A stretch of 64,000 bases of DNA from Gigantopelta aegis (GCF_016097555.1 NC_054699.1:8256516-8320515); one strand, 5' to 3'. Shown: positions 10,496 through 21,693, counted from the stretch's first letter. Notes: a model not told the origin generated them from the sequence alone. A program made the numbers and translations.

Positions 10496-11748
10496 TGTCA
10501 CGGGGATTCTATAATTCCCGTAACTGAATAAAACACGATTATCAAAATGTCTCTCCTACTTGTATATCTATTAGATCGCTCTGTAACAGGCTGTTAAACC
10601 CTAGTATGGCTCGTCTCTAGGTATGATCAGAGATACGATCTTATATAAAGTATATATTATTATAGCACGTTTAGCTCACTAGAAACACAACAAAACACAA
10701 TACACTTTGGAATCTGTATTATCCTACGCTGACAAATGTACAGCCGTAGTAGTTAATTAATAACAGCAATAATAACAACCCAGAACTGATCACTTAATTA
10801 GTTAATCTCTAGGTGTCTAGTTACACAATATGCGAATCACTTCACCGTTACACCACACCCACACGTGTGATAATTGAGAAACGCTTCCAGGAGAAGTTAA
10901 TTAATAAAGGAATTACAACACCATTCCTAACAGGTTAATTTTTAATTAACCCTTACTACTCGTTCAGTAAGGTGTGATAATTTAGGAAAGCTTCCAGGGG
11001 AACTTAATTAATAAAGGAATACAGCTCTATTCCTAACGGGTTAATTTTTAATTAACCCTAACTACTCATTCAGTAACCTTGTGACACAGAATTAATATTG
11101 GTACCTATCACAATAAAGACAATAACCTACAGTGTACCTAGGTCGTCTAGGATGACTGGCTAAGCTTTATATTACCAAATACTCGTATAATGTTAGAACA
11201 AAAAGTCTACGATTTACTTCGTCAGATGACCGAAGACACTGTCTAAAGAATATTGGTATAATACAGTATCAAAATGTTTAAAGTCACATCAATCACATCA
11301 AGGTTATACACAGAGCAGAAATAAAAATATTTACCAAAGTCCAACGGACTACGTTCCCTGGAGCCGTCCTTTTCGTTCTCCTAGATATCTCTAAATTCTA
11401 GCTATTTATTATAAATCAGGATTTTGCCTGGGGGTACAAGGCGGTACCTTACGTATCATCTCATATTCTACCTCTACTAGAGTCGGTATATTTCTCTCTG
11501 ATCGTCAGTCTGGCTGTCGCCAACCGCGAGCAATCTCCTGGCCATAAACAGCACTACCGGAGATATTACGTAACTACTAGCCACATGGCCTCCGCACCTG
11601 GCTGGGTGTGTATTAGGCGTACCGATCGAGCGAAGTATTACGTAACAAGTTGGCCATTTGGGCTTAAGTGCAATTAAACTGCACACGGCCCTCTAACACA
11701 ATTAAAATCGCCACAGGCGAAAACAAATTAAGAGCATGTACCGTCACA
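10496..11748 (-). repeat. LTR, upstream (5') copy
   Basis: Direct repeat of 5757-7055, with the same internal tandem pair of about 105-bp units and the same termini. The outer flank (GGTCACGAAAAG) does not match the continuation of esterase exon 2, and no target duplication with the other side is seen. Confidence 0.9.
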
Positions 11749-13529
11749 GGTCACGAAAAGATACTCATCGTGATCAAGTAACAGTTTTAGAATTAACAGT
11801 GCAAAATTTATTTGTATTTCTATGCCTTTTCCTTACTAGTGATATTAACGAATGGGGTCATTTGCGGTTATTAGTAATTAAGTATCAAGAAGATAAACGC
11901 CATCAGGAAATGCATGTAATGATTAATTTCCAGTTAACTAGTAATTATCAGCACGGCAGTTTTGTCGGTGTATATCGAAGGGCTTTTGACTTAGTAGCAC
12001 CTGTCGTGTCACGGCCGTAATGGGCAATCTCTCATTCCAGCTTATTAAAATCTGCATTACATATATACGTGTACTAATATATAAATATTATAAATTTTAT
12101 TTAAAGTAAGGACCAAAATATAATTTGATTTGTTTTTCTACGTGACATTAAACTTATTTTACCTAGTTGTATAATACACGTAGTGTGTTTCATGTTTGTT
12201 TATTCTTATTGTCGTTCAAGAACAGATACACCAAGTGGAGGCGAACAGAACTTTGTTTTGTTGGGATAACTGGTAATGTGTTTGGGTCGAACTGGTATGG
12301 GGCGAACTAATTTGGGGGTGAAATATCAGACATTCCTAGCTCAAGGTCAGCCTTTTTTACACACAATATCAAACATTTCACTTAAGGTCCATTTTCACCA
12401 AACGATATAATTTCCTAAATTATTGCAGCTTTTTAATTACAGCCATATGTTTTCATAACTATTAAACACAAAGAAAAAGCAATTTTACACTGAAAGATTT
12501 TGAGCCTTTTAAAAATTGAAATATCTAGATTAGTTTATTATTATTATTGTAGGAACATGTAAAGTGATGTCATTCGAATACTGACGTCATTGAAATTAAA
12601 ACACGTGTGAACGATGGGACATAGCTTTCTAGGTAATCTTCACCCCCTGTCAAAACAATTGTCTGTTCCACATTGATCAGACAAGGACACTTAGTATATT
12701 TATATTTTTTCATAATGTATAGCAAAGCTTAAATGATGAAAGCTAAAAACTATACAAGCTGTAAACATGACATATAAAATATTACAGTAATATGTGATTT
12801 ATTTATTGTGTGCGAAACCAAAACGATGATGCCGCAATGTCCTGTCATCAACTCTAGTAATATAATGTGGCATGTTTTTGCAACTGCCTTCTCCCGCTAG
12901 TTTTTGTTTTATTGTTTTCACTAATTGTCTCAATATTTTACGCATCATAATCTACAGTTATCTAACATTATCAGCAAATCGTATTGCTCACCTTTTCTGT
13001 TTATTGCTGTTCATTTTTGAAAATTACAGAAGCTCTAGCAGTACGGACAGGCAAATTTAATGTTGACAACAGGAAGTACATTTACTTTACACTGACTGGT
13101 TAACTGCACTTAACCCTGAGTTATTGAAGACTAACCCTGGGTTAGTGAAAACTAATCCTGAGTTTATTAACCCAGAGTTAAAAGTGTGTTTCAGCAATGG
13201 GTTTTTAACCAGTGATTAGCCAACCCTGGGTTAAGGAATTTAACTCATAGTTAGTGTTAATCAGTGATTAAGTTAACCCAGGCTTCGAACAACCGGGCCC
13301 TGTTGTGTAATTAAGGTAAAACAGTGTGTGATAACAGTCTTGTTATAATTGTTTGTTTGTATGTTTGGTGTCAAAAATCATTTTAAATATCAAGTTAATT
13401 GTTTAGTGTACTTTTTCATTCGGTATTTCTATCAACACCATCTTATTAGGATCATTAGAAAAGAATATAAGACTTTATTAGTAGAATGCTTCAAATATGA
13501 AGCAATTTTTTTATATTTTATTTTAACAG
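11749..13529. other. AT-rich stretch without recognised genes
   Basis: No domain-bearing frame was recognised. Around 13080-13300 there is a patch of diverged, alternating TTAACCCTGGGTTA/TTAACCCAGAGTTA-like palindromic motifs, which may be a MITE remnant. This is not the expected continuation of copy A. Confidence 0.4.
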
Positions 13530-13582
13530 GAAGAAGAAAAGGACAACCACCTGCAGAAAACATTACTGATGGGGGATTATTT
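13530..13582 (+). CDS. Candidate penultimate exon of an unknown host gene
   Basis: A TTTTAACAG acceptor precedes and GTGAGT follows. Read in phase 0 the 53 bp give EEEKDNHLQKTLLMGDY plus two bases, which join in phase to the exon at 13730. An upstream exon was not found. The charged, helical character fits the end of a DNA-binding or coiled-coil protein, but I do not recognise a family. Confidence 0.4.
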
Positions 13583-13729
13583 GTGAGTATTTTATTTAAA
13601 ATAACTATAATTCTTGCTCTTTCTTTCTTCAAATTAAAAAATTACACAAGATACACATCTTGTTCATTTTTATTTTTAATTTAATAAAATGTACATGGTA
13701 ATTTCAACCTTTTTCTTTCTTGTTTTCAG

Positions 13730-13871
13730 AGACAGAAGGATGGTTACACCCCTGCAGACTACATCTTTAAAAGAAGAATTTATCAAAATTAAAAAGAAAT
13801 TACATGAAATAAATAATGAAATACTTAAATTGACAAAAAGTATACCATTTAAAAGAAAGAAAAAAAAATGA
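13730..13871 (+). CDS. Candidate last exon of an unknown host gene
   Basis: A TTGTTTTCAG acceptor precedes. Continuing the phase of 13530-13582, it reads DRRMVTPLQTTSLKEEFIKI and ends in a lysine-rich coiled coil (EINNEILKLTKSIPFKRKK) with TGA at 13869-13871. The agreement of both splice sites with one open frame is the main support. The basic tail could be a nuclear localisation signal. Confidence 0.4.
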
Positions 13872-14940
13872 TGTTCAGCTATATTGATACACTGAACACA
13901 TTCAGATGTGATAGTTTTTTCATACTTCGCCTAGATACTGTCATCAAAAGAACTCAAGGACAAAAACAAGCATATTAGGTAAATATAACTTATTCGCTTT
14001 ATATAGCATACTTTTACTGAAGTGATATTTATTGTTCATCTGTATTTTAATGTGTTTCAGCAGCACAATTACCCCCTTTTTGTACAGCGCCGACACGCGG
14101 TTCCTATTTTTAGCGGGTCATTTTTGCGGAGCCAGCTAAACGTGTTTGTTGGGACGTTATTCCACAAGTTGCGATAAAACTGTGTCACAGGGAGACCCCC
14201 CACAGTTTTTTGGCGGCTAGCGTTTCCCATTTACATCGCAGTGTACTGATGAATCATATTTCTCCTTGCTGTAGTAATTTCCTGACATAAAACTACCACA
14301 TGGTGAAATGTCACTCCAATTATCAAAGCATCGGTTGAATAAGCGAGCTAACATCTGTTATACATTTTTCAAATTCTTTTCCCCCGTCCCTTCCTGTGTT
14401 TAATACATAGAATCGTTCAAGACAACGTGTCTGTATTTTCTGTTTCTATCGTGGATTCCACTGTGTTTGTATTTTCTGTTTCTATCGTGAATTCCACTGT
14501 GTATACGGAAACGAAGTGGTTTATTTAAAGGCGCATTCTACACATTGATAATATATTCTTGACTTCGATGGATTCTCAAAGTAAAGTAAGTTCCAAATTG
14601 TGATACTTCGTTTTATCTTACATAGGTCTGCGTTGATAGTTTTGTGTTGTTATTGTTTCCTGTACATATACAGTGTCACACTACAATACTCTGCTTCTGT
14701 AAGCTGCGAAAAATTTGAATACTAAAAATTTTTATAACAACTTACTGTTTTCTTGACGAACACTTGGTTTCTAAGGGGTACGTTGACAAGTTGTTTCCTC
14801 CGCAGTAATTTCTTTCCCTGGGGAAGTCTTGGGTTGTTGAATAACTTTTTTTCCCACAGCAAAACAGAATGTAGATCTCGTTTGTATACTTATACTTGAC
14901 GAGCGAATAAAAATACTACGAAAATACTCTTTTTATACTC
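13872..14940. other. Stretch without recognised features
   Basis: AT-rich sequence after the candidate last exon. A short direct repeat around 14425-14500 (GTGTCTGTATTTTCTGTTTCTATCG, with a second near-copy 40 bases on) is the only structure noticed. Confidence 0.35.
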
Positions 14941-14944
14941 TAAA

Positions 14945-15290
14945 TTAGCAGTCCAAGGTCAGTCCAAGGTCAGTCCAAGGACGTCAGAACCTGGCCAAGG
15001 CCAGCCCCAAGGACGTCAGTACCGGCCCAAGTACGCCAAGGCTAAAATATGAGTCACGGCTGCTTACCTGAATCAGGTATGCCAGTCACTGTCCTCTAGA
15101 TAGGTCAAGGCTAGGTGATGAGTCACACACCAAGTACGTCAAGGCTATGACTTATACCAAGGCCAGACACCTGGCAAGTGTGCCAAGGTCGGTCTATGAC
15201 ACACACCTCTCAAGTATGCCAAGGCCAGACTATGACTCACGCCAAGGCCAGACACCTACTAAGTGTACCAAGGTCAAGGTCATGGAAAGT
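14945..15290. repeat. CCAAGGTCAG / CCAAGGCCAGAC degenerate minisatellite
   Basis: Irregular repeats of a CCAAGG(T/C)CAG core with variable spacers, the later units of the form CCAAGGCCAGACACCT. No conserved protein is encoded. Confidence 0.7.
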
Positions 15291-15339
15291 AGGTCATGGC
15301 ACTGTACAGGCCCTTATACTATTATGTGACGGCAGCCGG

Positions 15340-15341
15340 TT

Positions 15342-15406
<65 letters not shown>

Positions 15407-15894
15407 GTTCCCCCGTCTCCCTTTCTCTCTCTCTCCCTACCACTCTCTCTCTCTCCCTCCCCCTATTTCTCTCTCTCTATTTCTCTCCCTCTCTCCCCGT
15501 CTCCCTTTCTTTCTCTCCGTCTCCCTCTCTTCTTCTCAGTCTCCCTCCCCCCTCTCTCCCTCCCTCTTTTTGTCTCTATCTATCCTTCTCCCTCTCTCTA
15601 TCCCTTTCTCTCTGTCTCTCTGCCTGTCTCTCTCCCCCGCCTCCCTCTTCCTTTATCTCTCTCTTCGTCGCCCTCCCCCTCTCTCTCCTTTCCTCTCTCT
15701 CTCTCCATCTCTCCCATCGTTCTCTCCCTTCCTTTCTCTATTCTCTCACTCTGTCTCTCTCCCCGTCTCCCTTTCTCTCTCCGTCTCCCTCTCCCTATTT
15801 CCCTCCCTCCCTCTCTCCCCCTTTTTTTTGTCTCTATCTATCCTCTCTCACCTTCTCTCTCACCCTTTGTCTGTCTGTCTCTCTCTCTCTCTCC

Positions 15895-15957
<63 letters not shown>

Positions 15958-15960
15958 TGT
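15340..15960. repeat. (CT)n-rich low-complexity tract
   Basis: CT/CCCT pyrimidine tract on the plus strand. The long frames across it are Ser/Leu/Pro low complexity and not genes. The counterpart in the mirror copy is the GA tract at 34700-35150. Confidence 0.95.
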
Positions 15961-16026
15961 CATTTTCTTGTCATTATCATTTTAAAAACGTTTTCTTGTT
16001 ATTATCATTTTAAAACGTTTCCATGT

Positions 16027-16477
16027 GGCCTCAGACCACAATTAATTTCGCTATATGTTTCTATATAGCCTTAGTGGCTATAACATTTTTATTAATATCA
16101 GCAGGCCCGTGAAGTTTTGTATGTGCCTTTGCCTGCCCGGGGGACACATACCCTGAAAAGGACAACCCCTGTTGTCCAGCTCTTTCTCCCAGCATATCGG
16201 TTTAAACAAACACACCCTCTAAACCAGGCCGGAGTACACCCATTTTACACAAAAAGCACTACTTTTGCATGGGCCGGAATTACCACAAACAAGTCTTCAA
16301 TGTCAACAAGTTACACATGTTTACAAACTACATGCTATCCCCTGTCACTTCAGTCAAACAGTTGCCACTTCATAGCTGTCTGCCATGAAATAATCACAGT
16401 CAAACAGCAGACTACTTGCGCGGTCAAATTTCCGGATTTTGGACAACCAAATGGGAAGATAACTGTAATCTGAGGCC
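16027..16477. mobile_element. 450-bp insert with short terminal inverted repeats
   Basis: It begins GGCCTCAGA and ends TCTGAGGCC, and mirror copy C (about 34636-34655, reversed) runs straight across the site. A 118-codon frame inside (16117-16473) has no recognisable domain. A non-autonomous DNA element is the likely explanation. A clean target duplication was not seen. Confidence 0.45.
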
Positions 16478-17249
16478 TATCACCTTGGCACACATCGACT
16501 ACCTGGTCTCAGCTGTAATGGTCAGTGGTTAGTGAGACAAAAGGTTCACTCGGTGTGACGGCCTTACACTCCCCTCTGACCAGTCCGTTTTCTTCTTTTA
16601 TAATATATTCTGTTATACTTAGCGCCAGTGAGATGTGTTATATATGCCGCCCCGTTGTTAGTCGAATACTTCTGTCAATCTGCAATTATATTTTGAATAC
16701 TCCGCTGCGGAACAAAACGTTGTATTGACCTGGTTGAGAGACCTTGAACTCAGTTACAATAACACATTAATTAATTTTATGGATTTCAGAGAGGGAAACC
16801 CGGCTGCAACTAGTCATTGGAAGTAAGCATTATTATATTGACGCATATATATATTCAAGAGGATTGTTTTATCAGGTATGTTTTTCAACCCAGGACCAAA
16901 GTTTAATTAGCTAAATGGCTTAGGTGACAGTGATACTAGTTTATGCACAGAGAGCGGGCCTAACACGCTGTTGTAGATGTTAACGTAGCTAGGAGTGGAG
17001 TAGAACTGTATTAACGTGCCCCTATCCAATCAAGGTTCAGGCACGCCCTCCACGGACTTTGCCTCTGACTTCGCCAGTCCGGAACACGTAGCTAGGTTTG
17101 TTGAGATGCACTGCACGATCTATTTATAGTAATACCACGGCGACACGGTGTTTCGGTTGCATTGAACTAGCTAGGCTTACAAAAATGTGCTTGTAATAAA
17201 TATGCAGCTAAATTCATCGCACTGAACACAGGCAGAAGTGGAAGTAGGT

Positions 17250-17520
17250 ACTAGGTAGTAGGTAGGTAGGTAGGTAGTAGCAGTAGGTAGTAGGTAGGTA
17301 GGTAGTAGTAGTAACAGTAGTAGTAGTGTTAGTAGTAGCAGTAGTAGTAGTAGCAGTAGTAGTAGTAGTGTAGGCGGTAATAGTACTAGTAATAGTGGTG
17401 GTGGTAGTGGTGATGATAGTAGTAGTGGTGGTGGTGGTAGCAGCAGCAGCAGTAGTAGTAGTAGTAGGTAGTAGTAGTAATAATATAATGTAGTAGTTGC
17501 AGTTGTAGTAGTAGTAGTGG
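17250..17520. repeat. (GTA/GTG)n trinucleotide tract
   Basis: Trinucleotide tract with GTAG tetranucleotide runs at its start, followed by a poly-G run at 17519-17529. Copy B has no transposon here, whereas copies A and C do. Confidence 0.9.
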
Positions 17521-17529
17521 GGGGGGGGG

Positions 17530-17797
17530 AGATGTAGCCCAGTGGTAGAGCGCTCGCCTGAATCGCAGTCGGTCTAGGACCGATCCTCGTCGGTGGATCC
17601 ACTGAGCTATATCTCGTTCTAGCCTGTGCTCCACAATTAATATATCAAAGGCCACATGGTATGTGCTATCCTATCTGTGGAATGGTGTATATAAAAGATA
17701 GTTGCTAATAATGGAAAAATGTAGCGGGTTTCCTGTGTCAGAATTACCAAATGTTTGACATCCAATAGCCGATGATTAATAAATTAATGTGCTCTAG
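17530..17797 (+). mobile_element. tRNA-derived SINE, tail type 2
   Basis: Same element and position as 3826-4090. A box TAGCCCAGTGG; tail ends GTGCTCTAG. Confidence 0.8.
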
Positions 17798-18015
17798 TAG
17801 TAGTGGTAGTAGTAGTGGTGGTGGTAGTAGTAGTACTATAGTAGTAGTAGCAGTAGTAGTAGTAGTAGTGTAGGCGGTAATAGTACTAGTAATAGTAGTA
17901 GTAGTGGTGGTGGCAGTGGTGATAGTAGTAGTGGTGGTGGTGCTGGTAGTGGTGGTAGTAGTGGTGGTGATAGTTGTAGTAGTGGTAATGGTGGTGGTAG
18001 TGGTGGTGGTGGTGT
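17795..18015. repeat. (GTA/GTG)n trinucleotide tract
   Basis: Tract between the SINE and the first esterase exon; see 4086-4322. Confidence 0.9.
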
Positions 18016-18079
18016 ATTAGATACATCAACAGAACAGTGTTGCTATTATTAGTACAACATAATGTATTATTATTTTCAG

Positions 18080-18232
18080 AACTCTATCACAATGGTCACT
18101 GTATATCTTGCTATTGTGGGAGTCTTGGTTTGTGGTATTGGGTATTTCCTGTACACCCCCTTTCCTGATTACATGGACCGACCCTGGGAGCTGCAGAAAG
18201 TGTTTGCGCAGATTAAGATCGGTGCCATCATC
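18080..18232 (+). CDS. AADAC: Arylacetamide deacetylase/NCEH1-like esterase, exon 1 (copy B)
   Basis: ATG at 18092-18094, 12 bases after a TTTTCAG acceptor, so a 5' untranslated exon lies upstream. The 47 codons end at a GTAAGT donor in phase 0. The product begins with a signal-anchor helix (VTVYLAIVGVLVCGIGYFL) followed by YTPFPD and PWELQKVFAQIKIGA, matching the start of AADAC and NCEH1 (YTPLPD, PW, then a helix). These proteins are single-pass ER membrane esterases with a lumenal alpha/beta-hydrolase domain that hydrolyse acyl esters and amides or cholesteryl esters. I cannot tell AADAC from NCEH1 on this much sequence. The coding part is the same as in copy C. Confidence 0.8.
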
Positions 18233-18356
18233 GTAAGTATTATTATACATTCATATGTCTTCTGGGCTCTGTTTTGTACAGCATTAAGAGATGACTTAAG
18301 ATATATTACTGTTAGAGAGGAAGAATCTAACTCATTTGGTAGAGCGATTGCTTAAA

Positions 18357-18668
18357 TTAAAGTTTGTTTTTGTTTAACGATACCACTAGAGGACACTGAT
18401 TTATTAATCATCGGCTATTGGATGTCACACAGAGGGTAATTTTGACATATAGTCAGACAGGAAACCTGCTACATTTTTTCATTAGTAGCAAGGAATATTT
18501 TATATGCACCATCCCACAGACAGGATAGCACATACCACGGCCTTTGATATACCAGTCATGGTGCACTGGCTGAAGCGAGAAATAGCCCAAATGGGCCCAC
18601 CAACGGGGATCGATCCTACACCAACCGCGCATCGAGCACGCGCTGTACCATTGAGCTACGTTCCGCCC
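18357..18668 (-). mobile_element. tRNA-derived SINE, tail type 2 (reversed)
   Basis: Counterpart of 4657-4967, in the first esterase intron. Tail GTTTAACGATACCACTAGAG, head ending in TTGAGCTACGTTCCGCCC. Confidence 0.8.
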
Positions 18669-18716
18669 TTCAGTGGTAAAGTGCCCATCTAATGAAAGCA
18701 TTAGCGGGTTTCCTCT

Positions 18717-18793
<77 letters not shown>

Positions 18794-18945
18794 CATATAA
18801 AAGATCCCTTGCTGCTAATCAGAAAGAGTAGCCCGTGAAGTGGCGACAGCGGGTTTCCTCTCTCAATATCTGTGTGGTCCTTAACCATATGTCTGACGCC
18901 ATATAACCGTAATTAAAATGCGTCGTTAAATAAAACATTTCTTTC
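18717..18945 (+). repeat. (GA)n microsatellite and SINE type-1 tail
   Basis: GA run 18717-18792 followed by a SINE type-1 body and tail from GCATATAAAAGATCCC to AAATAAAACATTTC. Confidence 0.8.
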
Positions 18946-19201
18946 CACTGAGCTACGTCCCGCACCTCCCCCATCCCTCTCCCCACCCCACCCCCCACCC
19001 CAGCGATCGCTTTGGGTTTTATCTCGTCGGATATAACGTTTCTTTCTTTTACTTTGTTTTTCTTTTTTTTTTCTTTTTTTATTATTATTATTTTACCTTC
19101 ACTTTGACACCCATATATGTGTCGTTAAACAGTCATACATGCAATGAATTTGATTTGTTTGGGGTTTTTTGTTGTGTTTTTTGTTTGTTTTTTACTTTTA
19201 G

Positions 19202-19315
19202 GCGGCAATTGCGCACACAGTTGGGTTCGGTGAAAAACTAGATCTAAACAGAAAGTGGACTTACAAATGGGCTTTACTGAGTGGTGTACCATCCAACTAT
19301 CTCGAGAAAGTCAAG
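19202..19315 (+). CDS. AADAC: Arylacetamide deacetylase-like esterase, exon 2 (copy B)
   Basis: 114 bp, phase 0 to phase 0, between a CTTTTAG acceptor and a GTGATG donor. Reads AAIAHTVGFGEKLDLNRKW and ends SNYLEKVK. This is the loop and helix region between the membrane anchor and the hydrolase core. In copy A an LTR element begins after the fourth base of this exon. Confidence 0.8.
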
Positions 19316-19788
19316 GTGATGTATGGAACGCAATGCCAAGCAAATCAAAACCCAGTTTAATATAAACTTCGGTGATCGGGGAGCGGTGCACTTAAAGTTC
19401 GTAAGATACACATTTAAAATATAGGCATCGATAGTATGGATGTGGACGAGGTATGTACTGCTCTAAAGACCGACGCTGAGGTGATAAAATATGTGCACAC
19501 CCCCACCCTCACCCCGATTGAAAAGCGAACTAATTTAGCTACCCACCGCTCCTGCATCGTCCGACGCCTATAGAAGCTAAATGCATCTACATTTCTTAGT
19601 TTGCAAGATACATGTTAACTGTTCGAAGCTCTAAAAAATGTCTAACAACGGTACAACTATGTCCGCATAATATATCAAAACTTTGCAAAATTATAATCTT
19701 CACAAAATACATTTAAGATTCTTAAGTGGAAATGCGTTCATCTTGTAGATTGTGACGGTCAGTGTTCTTATGAGTGACGAAACAAATG

Positions 19789-19826
<38 letters not shown>

Positions 19827-20030
19827 CTTTCTCCCCCCTGTCCACAAACGCACGCAATGTTATGTAATGTATTATATTATTCATATTATTTAATTTAAGT
19901 ACATTTAGCATTTTTAATATTAATCATCTTTGTTTTAAAAATCATCCGAATGATTAGCCTCATTTTAATATCCTTGTTATATATGTTGGTTTAGTAACGT
20001 AAAGTAAGAAATTCGTAAGTAATGCTTGTA

Positions 20031-20354
20031 GGGCGAGGTGTAGCCCAGTGGTACAGCGCTCGCTTGATGCACGGTCCATTTGGGATCGATCCCCGTGAGT
20101 GGGCCCATTGCGCTATTTCTCGCTCAAGCCAGTGCACCACGACTGGTACAGAGGCTGTGGTATGTATTATCCTATCTGTTCGATGGTGCATATAAAAGAG
20201 CCCTTGCTGCTAATCAAAAAGACTAGCACATGAAGTGGCGACAGCGGGTTTCCTCCCTCAATATCTTTGTGGTCCTTAACCATATATCTGGCGCCATATA
20301 ACTGTAAATAAAATGTGTTGAGTGCGTCATTAAATAAAACATTTCCTTCCTTCT
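20031..20354 (+). mobile_element. tRNA-derived SINE, tail type 1
   Basis: Full-length: head GTAGCCCAGTGGTACAGCGC, body, and tail AAATAAAACATTTCCTTCC. It ends ten bases before the exon 3 acceptor. Counterpart in copy C: 25479-25798. Confidence 0.85.
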
Positions 20355-20364
20355 CACATTGTAG

Positions 20365-20488
20365 ATTACGGACACGACGTTTGACGGCGTCCCCGTAAGA
20401 ATATACCGACCTCTCTCAGCAGCCCCAGACGCCACACTACCGGCCCTCGTCTATTACCACGGTGGTGGGTGGGTCCTACTGGATGTGG
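20365..20488 (+). CDS. AADAC: Arylacetamide deacetylase-like esterase, exon 3 (copy B)
   Basis: 124 bp between a TTGTAG acceptor and a GTACGT donor. Reads TDTTFDGVPVRIYRPL and then YYHGGGWVLLDV. HGGGW is the oxyanion-hole motif of the hormone-sensitive-lipase family to which AADAC and NCEH1 belong. Ends in phase 1, matching exon 4. Confidence 0.85.
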
Positions 20489-20851
20489 GTACGTCTATCA
20501 CGTGTCAAATGCAGATTTCGTGTGTTTCTTCTTGCTTGGAAAATTAAAGAATATAACTTCTACTTATTATAGACCAGTAGACACAAACATAACTTTAATA
20601 ACCAGGCTGTGGCGGTACTTACACAGTGACGCCTCCCCCTTAACCCCACCACCTATATATTATCTGTTCCGCCAGTTATGTAGTGTGGGCTATTTTTGAC
20701 ATCATTTTGGTCTTCTTGTTGAATCCTTGTGGTTCCCAGATGAGAGTAAATCCAACCTGAACTACACAACTGGCATTTGAAAAGCACGTTATTGTGCTGT
20801 CCTGCTCCTAGAAAGCAGCGGATTTTCCTCTCTGGTATACTAGTATATAGA

Positions 20852-21300
20852 GGCGGGAGGTAGCCCAGTCGTAAAGCGGTCTAAGATCAATCCCCGTCAG
20901 TTGGCTCATTGGGTTGTTTCTAGTTCCAGCCTGTGCACCACGACTGGTATATCAAAGGCTCTAATTTGTGCTATCCTGTCTATGGGAGGGTGCATATAAA
21001 AGATTCCTCGCGTCTAACGGAAAAATGTAGCGGGTTTCCTCTCTAACACTATAGTCCCTGCAATTGCCCACGGCAATCGGCAATGCCGTGGAGATTGCCG
21101 TGCGGGTTTTTTTTCTCCACTTCACTTTTTTGCCTGAACTATATTCAGGGTTTTTTTCAATGTAAGTTTTTTTTTGCCGTGTACATTTTCTTAATTGCAG
21201 GTGTTGCATTATAATGTCAAAATTACCAAATGTTTGACACCCAATAGCCGATTATTAATAAATCAGTGTGCTCTAGTGGTGTCGTTAAACAAAACAAAGT
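20852..21300 (+). mobile_element. tRNA-derived SINE, tail type 2, with an internal insert
   Basis: Head near GGTAGCCCAGTCGTAAAGC, tail ending GTGGTGTCGTTAAACAAAAC. About 155 bp of unrelated sequence (21054-21206) interrupts the body where other copies read CTCTCTAAGACTATATGTC. Counterparts in copy C: 23688-24100 and 24528-24979. Confidence 0.75.
21054..21206. mobile_element. Small insert inside a SINE, ATTGCCGTGG-rich
   Basis: The ends carry inverted CCTGCAATT, and the first half repeats ATTGCCGTGG in both orientations, so it can fold. It is present in both copy C counterparts. Probably a tiny MITE. Confidence 0.5.
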
Positions 21301-21403
21301 TTAAATTCTACTAATTAAACTATCTACTAAGTTTAAATTCTATCTAATTAAACTATCATGTTTAAAACACAATAAACTATTGCATACAGAATGTGCTACG
21401 GTA

Positions 21404-21579
21404 CAGTGAAAACTCTCAAGACCGGACCCTCTGTAAACCGGAATTCCTTCAAAACCGGACATTTAACAGAATCCCTTTTTAAAAACCAGGACAGAACTTA
21501 ACCTTTCTAAACCAGGTCCCTCTAAAAACTGGACATTTGTCTTGGTCCCTAGGGTGTCCGGTTTAGAGGGGTTTCACTG
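21404..21579. mobile_element. Tc1/mariner-type MITE with TA target duplication
   Basis: Left end CAGTGAAAACTCTCAAGACC and right end (inverted) CAGTGAAACCCCTCTAAACC form imperfect terminal inverted repeats, with TA on both sides (21402-21403, 21580-21581). The CAGTGAAACC-type end with TA duplication is typical of pogo/Tigger-related MITEs. Copies in the mirror segment: 23402-23577 and a truncated one at 24295-24452. Confidence 0.7.
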
Positions 21580-21629
21580 TATTACTAGACGAACGTATTG
21601 GCCTACTATTTTATTCACTTTCATTTCAG

Positions 21630-21693
21630 AAACCTACGACTCCCCAATGGCCGAGATTTGTCGACAGGCCAATATTGTGGTTATTTCAGTGGA
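21630..21693 (+). CDS. AADAC: Arylacetamide deacetylase-like esterase, exon 4 (copy B)
   Basis: 64 bp between a TTTCAG acceptor and a GTAAGT donor. With exon 3 it reads ETYDSPMAEICRQANIVVIS and ends in V(E/D), the beta-strand ahead of the conserved YRLAP segment. The catalytic Ser (GDSAG) and His exons are not in this contig, which ends at 22554. Confidence 0.75.

Larger units (their letters stand above)
5757..11748 (-). mobile_element. Ty3/gypsy-related LTR retrotransposon with Gmr1-like domain order, broken
   Basis: Two direct repeats of about 1.25-1.3 kb (5757-7055 and 10496-11748), each running TG to CA on both strands, flank a minus-strand gag-pol. A tRNA-Pro-like primer site lies inside the 10496-11748 LTR and a purine-rich tract inside the other. 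Recognisable parts in transcription order are a Gag with an acidic and E/R-rich start, a CCHC knuckle, an aspartic protease (DTGCS), the C-terminal end of an integrase, the linker that precedes reverse transcriptase, and the end of RNase H. Integrase ahead of RT is the order of the Gmr1 clade. The element is broken, with several breaks. The LTRs differ by scattered changes, so the insertion is not very recent. Confidence 0.8.

Noticed and set aside
11736-12020. 94-codon frame starting in the LTR end
   Set aside because: It begins inside the LTR and runs into unrelated flank. No recognisable domain.
15178-16068. Long Ser/Leu/Pro frames over the CT tract (and Arg/Glu frames over GA tracts)
   Set aside because: Low-complexity translation of a dinucleotide-rich tract in several frames at once.
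16117-16473. 118-codon frame inside the 450-bp insert as a real gene
   Set aside because: No recognisable motif, and it sits within a probable non-autonomous element. Kept only as a remark.
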